Below are positions 1 to 9,800 of a stretch of 24,048 nt of DNA, piece by piece. The notes under the pieces were generated by a model. The model had not been told where the DNA came from, did no database searches, and saw only the letters and a list, made by a program, of their open reading frames with translations. The first letter of the stretch is position 1. Each line of letters opens with the position of its first letter. The stretch is taken from assembly GCA_902459845.2 (NCBI GenBank), contig CABPSV020000189.1, forward strand, positions 1 through 24,048, in the 5' to 3' direction. Both the position numbers and the translations under genes were made by a program. This DNA is from Hepatocystis sp. ex Piliocolobus tephrosceles. Taxonomy: Eukaryota; Apicomplexa; Aconoidasida; Haemosporida; Plasmodiidae.

Positions 1-827
1 AAAAAATTGGTGTTTTTTTTTAAATTTTTATCTTCTTTAACAAAATTAGTGTAGTAAAACATATCATCATAGGTTTCATCATACCAACTAAACGAACTCG
101 AAGAAGAGCAATCACTACATTCATTTAATCTGTGCTTAATAAAAGCATTATTGTAGTATTTGTGTTTTATGTATGTTTTTTTATTTTTATTTATTCTTTC
201 AGTTTGTTCGTTATTAACAAAAGAGTTTAGGGATATTACACTAGAACTAGAACACGACAACTCATCACTAAAATATGAATTTTCATTTGTTGCATTTATA
301 ACTTCGGTAATATAATCATTATCATCATTATTATTATTATTATTATTACTATTACTATTGTTTTGTTTATTATATGTATGATTAATACTATTGTTATTTT
401 TTTTATTTTTATAAACAATGTCATAATCTAAAAAACATTTAGCTAACTCTTCATTATTGATATTAATGGCATTACCTTCAGTTGTGTAGCCAACAGTAAC
501 TTTCTTTTTTAGTTTAGATAAAGTTTGTTTGTTTATTTTAGTTTTACATACTTCAAAAAAATCTTTTTTTTTTTTTTTTTTTTTACTTGCTTCATCACTT
601 TTCGTTTTCAACTTATTTAATTCTTCTGCCAACTCTTGATAAGTTTTTATCTTTTTATTTATGTTATTAAATATTTCATTGTATTTAGCGAACTTGTTTT
701 TTTTCTTTTTATTTCCCCGTGTTATATTCCGTTCTTCACTATTTAATTTTTTTTCTAGTAACTTTCGTGAGGTTTCAAGTTCAGACAAAGCGTTGCTTAA
801 CAAGGTGTTAACTGTTTCGTTATCCAT
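1..827 (-). CDS. N-terminal fragment of a large Asn/Lys-rich protein, copy 1 (partial)
   Basis: On the minus strand an open frame begins at the Met codon at 825-827 and runs off the left edge, giving about 275 residues. Residues 1-105 are charged and probably helical, with lysine runs at about 40-43 and 82-88. The block at about 105-142 (VTVGYTTEGNAININNEE within it) is more complex and looks like the best-conserved part. Asn runs follow near 155-170, then Ser-rich patches. No AP2 or other domain is recognisable here. The frame could be the start of the ApiAP2 gene described at 6887-11728, or of a different gene. The start was chosen because it is the first Met of the frame and AT-rich, T-tract DNA lies upstream. 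Confidence 0.75.
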   Translation of the reverse strand, partial: MDNETVNTLLSNALSELETSRKLLEKKLNSEERNITRGNKKKKNKFAKYNEIFNNINKKIKTYQELAEELNKLKTKSDEASKKKKKKKDFFEVCKTKINKQTLSKLKKKVTVGYTTEGNAININNEELAKCFLDYDIVYKNKKNNNSINHTYNKQNNSNSNNNNNNNDDNDYITEVINATNENSYFSDELSCSSSSVISLNSFVNNEQTERINKNKKTYIKHKYYNNAFIKHRLNECSDCSSSSSFSWYDETYDDMFYYTNFVKEDKNLKKNTNF

Positions 828-898
828 TGTGTATGTATGTATGTTTGTATATATTTTTTGTGTTATGTGGGTTTATTCCCTAGTCTGTTTATTTTGTT

Positions 899-933
<35 letters not shown>

Positions 934-1048
934 TTTTTCTTTTTGCATTTCATAAGAATAATTGCAAATTTTTAACTAACAATATGTTTTTTGTTACTTT
1001 TTTTTTATATACAAAGCCCATTTGCCATGCCACGCATTTATAGGTATA

Positions 1049-1096
<48 letters not shown>

Positions 1097-1122
1097 TATA
1101 TTTTTTTTTTTTTTTTTTATTT

Positions 1123-1169
<47 letters not shown>

Positions 1170-1206
1170 CCTCCCGTATGTGACAACTATGAGCTTACAT
1201 TTTCAG

Positions 1207-1241
<35 letters not shown>

Positions 1242-1555
1242 TTGTGCGATTTTGTTATATACATATATTTTTTACCATTATAATATTACATTTTGTTATT
1301 TAATAGCTCATAAAAAGAATAATAATTTTGTGTCAACAAAAAAAAAAAAAGAAAAAAAACTAAGTTTAAATATAGCATTACAAAATAAATAAATAAATAA
1401 ATAAATAAATAAATGATAAAACAGTTGAGTAAACGAATAAACAAATGTGTAAATGATTAAATAGATTGCAAAATAAATAACAAATTTGCGTATAATCAAA
1501 TTTGTAAAACCAATTGAACTACAAACAGCGAATCTTCACACCACCTAAATAGCGT

Positions 1556-1590
<35 letters not shown>

Positions 1591-1772
1591 CAATAAAACT
1601 ATTGTAAATGATATATATATATATATATAGTAAAAGTAGTAGTATCTATAATCATTCGTGTACATGATCCCACACGTAAATAACATTGAATTGTAAGTTG
1701 CGAATAAAAAGGAAATAATAATATTAAACGTACCTACGTTCGTTTTTTTTTTTTTTTTTTTTTTTATTAAGC
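828..1772. promoter_or_regulatory. Head-to-head intergenic region, copy 1
   Basis: These 945 bases separate the minus-strand start at 827 from the plus-strand start at 1773, so both promoters should lie here. The region holds a TTTA run (about 900-937), a (TA)n tract (about 1053-1093), poly-T tracts (about 1101-1167 and 1211-1240), a TAAA run (about 1386-1413), a long poly-A tract (about 1557-1588), another short (TA)n, and a poly-T tract just before the 1773 start. I see no convincing gene or RNA. Promoter function is inferred only from gene orientation. Confidence 0.5.
1053..1093. repeat. (TA)n dinucleotide tract, copy 1
   Basis: An almost pure TA run lies in the shared upstream region, followed immediately by long poly-T tracts. 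Such tracts are common between genes in very AT-rich Plasmodium genomes. No function is implied. Confidence 0.85.
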
Positions 1773-2042
1773 ATGGGTTTTTTTTATACGGACTATCATA
1801 AACCATGCGATAGAACCATAAAATTTAAGAGAGCTAGGATAATATATGTATTAGGATTTTTTCTATTACCAGCATTTGTAACATATATTGGGACTAACTA
1901 TTTCATTTTAAACTTTTTTCTTGAAACTTTTAGACCAGTAGAAGTACCTAAAGAAGTGGATTATAAAATTATTAAAAATATTTATCACGGTAAGAAACCA
2001 CCATCAAAGAGTTCAGATTATGATGATAATACAAATATCTAA
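1773..2042 (+). CDS. Hypothetical 89-residue membrane protein, copy 1
   Basis: The open frame runs from ATG at 1773 to TAA at 2042. I do not recognise the family. The N-terminus (residues 1-22) is polar and basic, with R14, K17, K19, R20 and R22. It is followed by a hydrophobic stretch at about 23-50 (IIYVLGFFLLPAFVTYIG and onward), long enough for one membrane span or two short ones. The C-terminus from about 53 is hydrophilic and contains PVEVPKEVDYK and KKPPSKS. There is no cleavable signal peptide with a clear cut site. The layout resembles small organelle inner-membrane or ER subunits, but location and role are not shown. A non-repetitive protein in such AT-rich DNA suggests a real, constrained gene. 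A donor-like GGTAAG lies at about 1989, so a spliced alternative 3' end is possible. Confidence 0.75.
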   Translation: MGFFYTDYHKPCDRTIKFKRARIIYVLGFFLLPAFVTYIGTNYFILNFFLETFRPVEVPKEVDYKIIKNIYHGKKPPSKSSDYDDNTNI

Positions 2043-2402
2043 TGATAAACAAAAACACAGAGCATTTCATTTGTGTTTATTTTATGTGATATTACCTCTA
2101 AGAAAATGTAAAAAATAAACAAATACATGAAAAATAAACAAATATATGCAAAATAAAAAAGTACATACAAAATAAACAAAACTCAACCAGAGAATTCAAA
2201 TATAATAGATATACACCTTATGTCAGCTTTGGAACTTTAATAGATTTATGTTATTTATATAAATAAATAAAAAAAAAAAAAAAAGACCATTTAAAAAGAT
2301 GATTGTATTTTATCTATTTTTTTTCTACCATCAGTACACTACTATTTTATTACTTCTGTCTCAATTAACATTATTCGACATCTTCTGATTTTTACTTTTT
2401 AT

Positions 2403-2494
2403 GTTTCGTTTAGTTTCGTTTCGTTTCGTTTAGTTTAGTTTAGTTTAGTTTCGTTTAGTTTAATTTGGCTTAATTTGGCTTAATTTGGCTTAGC
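2403..2494. repeat. GTTTM pentamer and TTTGGCTTAA decamer array, copy 1
   Basis: GTTTC and GTTTA units alternate irregularly in a run of about a dozen pentamers, then pass into three copies of a ten-base unit reading TTAATTTGGC. The G content on this strand is much higher than in the surrounding DNA. It is not a telomeric repeat: the heptamer GGGTTYA is absent. Function is unknown. Confidence 0.8.
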
Positions 2495-2910
2495 TCAGTT
2501 TTGTTTATTTTAATTTATTTTAATTTAGTTATTTTTATTTTTATCTTTTTATTTTTATTTTTTTTGCAAATGCGCATATATACAGATAAAAAAATATATG
2601 CATTATATTGTTATAAACTTTTACAAACGTAAAACCTACAAGTGTAACAACACAAGCATTAATAAACTTAATACAAATACATACACCCTTGCAACGATTT
2701 TATAATATAAAAAAATAAAATATACATTGTCATATGGTTTGGTTTTTGTGTATAATAATATAATCCTCAGTGGATATACTTTGCTCATTTTCCGATATAC
2801 ATACTTTTATTTTGAATAATAGTCTATATTACTTAAGCGCTACTATGGATGTACGTGTGTATATACGTATAACAAGAATACAATCAAAAACAAGAGCTGG
2901 GAGCTGAAAA

Positions 2911-3058
2911 TTGAACGAATAACTGAACTGAAAACTAAAAATTTAGCAGAATAAATTTTTTTTTTTTTTTTTTTTGTACATGTTGTCCCAAATGATTTAT
3001 TTATTTATTGTATTTATTTATTTATTTATTTATTGTATTTATTTATTTATTTTTTTTG
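2911..3058. repeat. TTTA/TTGTA patch with an 80-base insert, variable between copies
   Basis: After the shared GAGCTGAAAATT, copy 1 has about 80 bases of non-repetitive sequence with a poly-T tract. A short TTTA array broken by TTGTA units follows (about 2995-3058). The equivalent place in copy 2 lacks the 80 bases and has a longer TTTA/TTGTA array. The net length difference is 7 bases. This is the only substantial structural difference between copies. Confidence 0.85.
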
Positions 3059-3219
3059 TTTATTAATAATAATATCGTCTTAGTCATTATTTTATATTGT
3101 ATTTAAAATGTTTACTTTCCCTTTTTTTCGCCACTCATACATATACGATTATATACAATTTTATGTACCTAATATCAGCAATTAAATATATGTTTGTAAT
3201 TTAAGATAAACATGTTGCA

Positions 3220-3225
<6 letters not shown>

Positions 3226-3267
<42 letters not shown>
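3226..3267. repeat. (TA)n tract, copy 1
   Basis: A run of about 21 TA dinucleotides is flanked by GTACA and CACG. Its length is the same in copy 2, which is notable because such tracts usually vary between real gene copies. Confidence 0.85.
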
Positions 3268-3270
<3 letters not shown>

Positions 3271-3724
3271 GTTTAAACAAGTGTGTTATGTGTTAATTGA
3301 ATTTGTTCAGTTCTATACATGTGTTACAAAGGAAGAGTTTCAGTAGTGCATTTTTCATATGAAAAAAAAAAAAAAAAAAAAAAAAAATTGACACGTAATA
3401 TGTGATTAAATAATGTTGATTAATGTTTAACAAAGCAAAAGTATAACTGATTAAACGTGTTAACATGTAAACATATGCATATCTTGCATATGTATATCTA
3501 TTCATATGTATATGTTTTATTTATTTATTAATTTATTTATTTATTTATTTAATTTTTTTTTAATTTAATTTTAGCAAAAATAGTATAAATCATTTCCTAA
3601 GTATTTTTTACTCTTATCATTATAAAATCGAATAATATGAAAAAACATATTGGAGTAATACGAAATTTATATGTATGAATATCCTATGATTTATTAGTTT
3701 TGTAATTTCTACTAATTTAGCTTC

Positions 3725-4535
3725 ATGGATTATTCAGAGGTACATAAAAAATAAAATGAAATATGAGTTTAAAAATGTGACAATGTTATAAATTTGATGG
3801 CTACATGCGTAATGACGAAACATGTTATACTGAAAAATATTAATAAATTGCCCTATTTTTTTTTTTTTTTTTTTATTATTTTTTTTTATTTTTTTTTTTT
3901 CACTTTAAAGTTTGATGAAGATGATGAAGATTTATATGAAGGACTAGAAGCGGACCAAGTGGTAAGAATTTGGAATTTTTTAGAAAAGTCAATATGTGCG
4001 TAGGGTCATACAGAAACGTACACATTTTGCATATATGTATATATATGTACCAATGTATAAAACATTGGTATAAAACAGTGATATAAAACAGTGGTATAAT
4101 ATAATGAAAAGTTGTATTCATTTTTGTATTAATCAAAATTTCATCTTTTTTTTTTTTTAAAAAATGATTATTATAGGACACTTTTGAAAAAAAGGATGTT
4201 GAAAAAAAACAAGATGTTGAAAAAAAACAGGATGTTGAAAAGAAAAAGGAGGTTGAGCAAACTATTAAACCAAAAGAAGTAAATAAAATAAGACAAATAA
4301 AGTACATAATAAAAAGAAGGATTTTTACGATTACATGCTGATGTGTGTGTGTGTATATATACATACATATGTAAGTATATATACATATGTAAGTATATAT
4401 GTATATATTAGCAGAACTCATCATTTAATTATTTTATCTCTTCGTATTTTTTTACTTTTAGATATTTTTTGAAAAATCCAGAAAAAGTTTATACAAGAAG
4501 TTAAGTTCTTCGAAGATAACATATACCAAAAAAGG

Positions 4536-4570
<35 letters not shown>

Positions 4571-4595
4571 AAAAACGCGTATACATACATCCACA

Positions 4596-4634
<39 letters not shown>

Positions 4635-5331
4635 CATGTTTTGAATAAAACATATTTGAATAGAGCCGTGTTTGTTTTTGGGAGCACCCCAGGCAACTGA
4701 ACAGCCCGAAACGGAAGAGAGTAACAACGAATTTTTATTGTTGTTAAATTTGTTATATTACATGAATGATTTGTTAATAAAAAAACATTGTGAACAAATT
4801 GGGAAAGTTAAAAGAGTAGAAATATTAGAAGATGAAAACACATGTAAATCAATAGGTATGTGTCTAGTTGAATTTTATTTTTTAGATCACTCACAAAATT
4901 ACGTAGGTTATCTAAAAGAAAAATTAAGAGTAGATGTTAAAACATTAGATAGTGATATAGAAGAACAAATAAAAGCAGATAAGTTATATAATTATGGAGG
5001 ATATTTAAATTATAATATTATTGAGTTAATTAAAAAAAAATATTTAGATTATTCACATGTCAATGAAAACACACAAGAACTATTAAACAAACCTTTGAGT
5101 TTAAATAAACACCCCTTATTTACATGGTTTAATACGAATTTAAGTGATGTTTTAAATACTTATGTAAAAACAAAAATGAAAAAAAATAAAAAAAATAAAA
5201 TGAACACAGCTAATGATTACTCTAATTTTCAAATTAATGATAATTCAGACTCGGATAGTGACATATCGTCTCATGTTATTGATTATGTTTCCAGAAAAAA
5301 TAAAGCTCTTTCTGCAAATAAAATGTCATAG
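3725..5331 (+). CDS. RRM protein resembling CPSF6/CFIm68, five exons, copy 1
   Basis: I reconstruct exons 3725-3739, 3911-3961, 4177-4278, 4462-4534 and 4664-5331. All introns are GT...AG with T-rich acceptors, and phases agree throughout (0, 0, 0, then 1), giving 302 residues. The N-terminus is MDYSEFDEDDEDLYEGLEADQ, acidic with a DLY motif as in the CPSF6 family. Residues 23-56 carry DVEKKQ-type repeats, and TYTKKEPCLFLG at about 75-87 follows. A diverged RRM spans about 104-175: RNP2-like LLLLNL, a YY pair where CPSF6 has WW, then KSIGMCLVEF as RNP1. The C-terminal third holds Lys/Asn runs and an Asp/Ser stretch. By family, it would act in the nucleus in mRNA 3'-end cleavage and polyadenylation. 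The paralogue assignment is an inference from motif order; a generic RRM protein is the alternative. Confidence 0.7.
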
Positions 5332-5871
5332 CTATTTAAGCAATTTAATTTTTTTTTTTTTTTTTTTTTTTTTACGTTCTTTCATAGTATACTCTATATA
5401 TCACATTTTATAGAAATCGACCCCTTGTAATTATATGCTATAACATAACATCGTGTTATGCTTTTCACTGCATTATATATGTCACATATTTTTGTTCTTA
5501 CAATGTTGGTTTTTTTTTTTTTTTTTTAAAACTGTAACATAGCTAAGTTGAATTTTTAAAATAGTTTTATATTGTTGTTAGAGCACATTTTTTTTTTTTT
5601 TTTTAAGAAAGACTGTTTAATAAATTATGCAAGCTGTCTATAGCCTAATTACATAATACTAGTAAGGCACTCTTATTTTCTGTTATCACGATGCACTCGT
5701 TTGCATACATACATATATATATATATGTATATATGTACATATCTGAAAAAAAGGACGAGTAACAAAGTAAAATACACAGATAATAAAAAAAAAAAAAAAA
5801 AAAGACGAAGCATATGAAAAAAAAAGCATTTTTTTTAAAAGCTCGAAAAATTGTATCAAAGTAAGATACCA

Positions 5872-5910
<39 letters not shown>

Positions 5911-6886
5911 TGTTAAGTTGTGTTTTATTTTAAAAAATTAAAATCACTTGTAAATTTTAAAGATAAAAAAAAAAAAACTTCAAAAAAATTACTGCAAATT
6001 TAATTCAAGTAACATCACGCACATAGAGATGTATATACATATATGCATCTATCAAACGTGCTTTTTTTTTTTTTTTTTTTTTTTTTCTGCTTTTTACAAT
6101 ATTTTATACATATCTTAAAATATATGTATACTATATAAATAAAATAAAGAAAAAAAACATTTTTTTTTTTTTTTTTTTTATAAAGTTATAAAAACGTATG
6201 TTCATCATACATAGCCATAGCCATCGAGGTAATATTAAAATAATGAATTAAAATATATAATATTTATATAATGTAATTATGTGTAATTAGTATGTAAAAT
6301 AAATCGATAGTCAAATATATCTGTGCATTAGTATTAAAATTTAATTAAATATGTTGGTATATATATATATATATACACATGTATACATATGTATATGTAT
6401 GTATTTATTTAAGTGAAGAAAAAAAAAAAACAGATAAATAGATTAATAAAAATAGATGAATAAAAATAGATGATAAAAATAAATGAATAAAAATAAATGA
6501 ATAAAAATAAATGAATAAAAATAAATGAATAAAAATAAATGAATAAAAATAAATGAATAAAAATAAATAAATAAAAAAAGTGGATGCATGAATATCTAAT
6601 AATTAAAATAGTGATAAAAATAAGAGCTAAATTATTTTTAACATAATGTATATACTTACATATGCGTGCGCGCATCTTCGAATATACTTATGAATAAGCA
6701 TTAAAATAGTCATTCTTTTGTAACTACTGTATATATATACGGTTGTAACAGTTGTTAATTTTTTTTTTTTTTTCTTTTTTTATTAAATATGTTATAATAA
6801 ACTTGTACAATTTTAGCATTATTTTAGGGGCTGTTTTTTTTTTTTTTTTTTCAACCAATTTTATTCACCTTGTTATATTCCTTCAT
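5332..6886. other. Tail-to-tail intergenic region, copy 1
   Basis: These 1.55 kb separate the stop of the RRM gene from the stop of the minus-strand ApiAP2 gene, so they contain two converging 3' UTRs. Visible content is poly-T tracts (about 5350-5373, 5511-5527, 5590-5604, 6063-6086, 6161-6179), poly-A tracts, (TA)n at about 5878-5905, a 14-base repeat array (about 6443-6575) and a rare GC-rich palindrome near 6663-6674. I see no supported gene. Confidence 0.6.
6443..6575. repeat. 14-base AAAAATAAATGAAT array, copy 1
   Basis: About seven tandem units of a 14-base A-rich motif lie in the converging 3' region, with degenerate units at the left end (ATAGATGA variants). The array is the same length in copy 2. 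It leaves an open minus-strand frame of Phe/Ile/Tyr-rich residues, which I regard as a by-product of the repeat and not as a gene. Confidence 0.85.
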
Positions 6887-9800
6887 TTAGTTACTTATTT
6901 GACTGCCCGTTTGGCTGTCCATGTCGTTATCGATGAAATTATCCAATTGCTGATCCGTTTGGTCACTTATCTCAGTATTAATAAAAAAATCATTTTTATT
7001 TTGTTCTTTTATCATTTGTTTCATTTGAACATAGACATTATTTATATTCATTATTGAAATATCTTCTTCATTTGTAATTGGCCAGTTATGTATCGAACCC
7101 ATTGTATCCATTGTTGTATCATCATTACTCAGTTCGTTTTCTTTTAAATTTATATTTTCATTTACAACTAGATTTTCATTTACAACTAGATTTTCATTTA
7201 AAACTACATTTTCATTTAAAACTACATTTTCATTTAAAACTACATTTTCATTTGAAACTACATTTTCATATTGGTTAACAGTTTGATTTACATTTATATT
7301 ATTATTTACTGACAGCTGATTTTTATGATTATATACATAAATAGATTGATTATTATAATAATTGGATAATTTATAACACAATAATATTTTTTCATTTAAT
7401 AGAAGTTTTCTTAACTCTTCATAATTATGTCCACTAATAACACTACTTGTAGTACTACTACTGGTATTACTACCACTACTACCATTACCATTATTATGCT
7501 TTGTATTCATTTGTAATAATACATATTTATTTGGAACTATTAACATTTTTATTTTTTTATTTTTTATTTTTTCAATCATTAAAATTGTATCCATTATAGC
7601 TTCATCTATATTTCTGTTATTTTCCCAAAATGTATTATCTGCATCAGATAATTCATACATTTCATCCAAATTTATTTTTATTTCTTCATCTTTTATTCCA
7701 TTTTTTGTTCCATTTTTTGTTCCATTTTTTGTTCCATTTTTTGTTCCATTTTTTGTTCCATTTTTTGTTCCATTTTTTGTTCCATTATTTGTTTCGTCAT
7801 TTGTTTCGTCATTTGTTCCGTTATTTACAGTATACTTTGCTGTGTTTTCTGTATATTGTTCTATTTTTTTTTCTCCAAGTTGATAATTATCATAGTAATT
7901 ATAATATGTTTTATTATTTTTATTTATTTCATAAGTATCTGAATTGTCATATATTGTACCATTAATACATATTTCCACTGGTGTATTAATTTCGTTGCTA
8001 TAATAGGACACATCCTCATTTTCATCTAACAGTTCACAACTGCTATTTTTATTAAAAGCAAGTTTTGTAATATTTACATGTTCTATAGTAGGATTATTAT
8101 GTTGCTCACTGCTACTTTCGCTTGGGTTATTAACATTACTGTCACCATTACTATCGTCATTATCGTGAGTATAACTTAACCTTTCTTTATTTATATTAAT
8201 TGATACATCATTCATATATATGTTATTTGTATTTACACCAAATACTCGTAAATTCATTTTTTCTATGTCAGTTTCAAATTTATTTTCTAAATTATTAATA
8301 CAAGAATTGTTAATTGTATTTACAGTTAAACTTTTTTTAATTTTTTTGTTTGTGTTTTCATATAATGCAATATTATCTGATTGTGTACATACAATTTTTT
8401 GTTTTTTTCCATTTTCATTTCGGTTTTCGTTTGTTATATATTCATAATTATTATTCTCATTTTCTAATTCATCAGTACCTTCTTTTATTGTAATATTTGT
8501 ATCGGATTTAAGTAAATTATTCATTACTGTATACTCTTCAACGACAGTACATTTATTATTATAACTACTACTGACATTGTAACTAATCGTATTAGTTATG
8601 ATATTACTTCCTTCTTTTTCTTTTTTTTCTCCACCATCTTTCTCTCCACCATCTTCCTCTCCACCATCTTCTTCTCCACCATCTTCTTCTCCACCATCTT
8701 TCTCTCCACCATCTTTCTCTCCACCATCTTCTTCTCCACCATCTTCTTCTCCACCATCTTCTTCTCCATCATCTTTCTCTCCACCATCTTCCTTTTCATT
8801 CCTTATGTAATTATCTTTTTTTTTCAATTCATCCGTTTTGTTATTTATGTCCATATTATCTACATTTGAAATTTGTATATTTTTATTTAAATATGTTTTT
8901 ATTATTTCTTCTTCATTTTCATCAACTAAATATTTATTATGTAGTTGTATCATATTGTTATCTATTTGTTCACCTTGATTTGAATAAACATTGTTGTTTA
9001 CTTTGTCTTTATTTGTATCAATCTGGTATAAATCTTCAGGTACATTAAATATATGATCTGTGTTATTATCACTTTCATTGTTATTATGTGTAAAGTTATT
9101 GTTTGTACATGTAATTTGATTATCCCTATCGTTAAAATTATTATTTTCTTCGAAAGTGTTATTTTCTTCGAAAGTGTTATTTTCATCAAAAGTGTTATTT
9201 TCATCAAAAGTGTTATTTTCATCAAAAGTGTTATTTTCCTCAAAAGTGTTATTTTCCTCAAAAGTGTTATTTTCCTCAAAAGTGTTATTTTCCTCACAAA
9301 TATCTATTTTCACTTTTTCTTTTGTTAATGTTTTTTTTTTTGAGTATCTTTTATTTTCTACAGTACGTTGTTTTTTTTTTGGCATATTACCAACTGCTTT
9401 CATCCTTGCATTAATAGCTAAATATTTTGCTTTAAGTTGTCCAAATTTTTTAATTGGAAAATATTGTCTTTTTTGATTTCCATTTTGACTCCAGCTAGCT
9501 ACCCACCTTTTCCCAGATTGATCAAATCTTACTCCTTTTATTTTTGTTAATATTTTTGTATTATAATTTAAAATGTCATAATCCATATCATATTCTATTT
9601 CGTTACTTATATTATTATTTAAAAATAAATTATTATTATTATTACTGTTATAATTATAATGATTATTATTATTTGTATTATTAGTAATAGTAGTATTTGT
9701 GTTTCCAGAACTGTTTATATTATTACTACTAGTAGTACTATTAGTATTATTATTATTATTACTGGTAGTATTACTATTATTAGTGGTATTAGTAGTGGTG

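Larger units (their letters stand above)
2043..3724. other. Repeat-rich intergenic region, copy 1
   Basis: This stretch of nearly 1.7 kb lies between the 89-residue protein gene and the first exon of the RRM gene. It holds AATAAAC-like repeats (about 2110-2180), a pentamer array (2403-2494), a TTTA/TTGTA patch (about 2995-3058), a (TA)n tract (3226-3267), a poly-A tract (about 3361-3386) and another TTTA run (about 3519-3550). I see no supported coding frame, tRNA or rRNA. It should contain the 3' UTR of the upstream gene and the promoter and 5' UTR of the RRM gene. Confidence 0.6.

Noticed and set aside
661..1392. Plus-strand frames across the N-terminal fragment and poly-T tracts
   Set aside because: The residues are mostly poly-Phe and Tyr-Ile runs from homopolymers and TA repeats; they are antisense to the minus-strand gene or lie in intergenic DNA.
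2403..2494. Possible internal telomere repeat
   Set aside because: The Plasmodium telomere heptamer GGGTTYA does not occur; the units are GTTTM pentamers.
3900..4424. Minus-strand 174-residue frame over exons 2 and 3 of the RRM gene
   Set aside because: It is Phe/Ile/Tyr-rich with (TA)n-derived runs, lies antisense to well-phased exons and crosses their splice sites.
4672..4674. Start of the RRM gene at this TTG codon
   Set aside because: TTG is not expected as a eukaryotic start. The frame continues upstream through an acceptor at 4662-4663 to phase-matched short exons beginning with ATG at 3725.
6409..6675. Minus-strand 88-residue Phe/Ile/Tyr-rich frame
   Set aside because: Produced by the 14-base repeat array in the 3' region; no credible protein features.
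8628..8796. Possible CRISPR-like array
   Set aside because: Units are contiguous 15-base coding repeats without spacers, inside a gene of a eukaryote.
8598..8810. Plus-strand Ser/Pro-rich frame across the DGGE repeat
   Set aside because: It is the antisense shadow of a 15-base coding repeat in the ApiAP2 gene. A repeat whose unit is a multiple of three without stops keeps several frames open.
9053..9476. Plus- and minus-strand repeat frames across the EENNTF tract
   Set aside because: Shadows of the 18-base coding repeat; they have no start context and no non-repetitive content.
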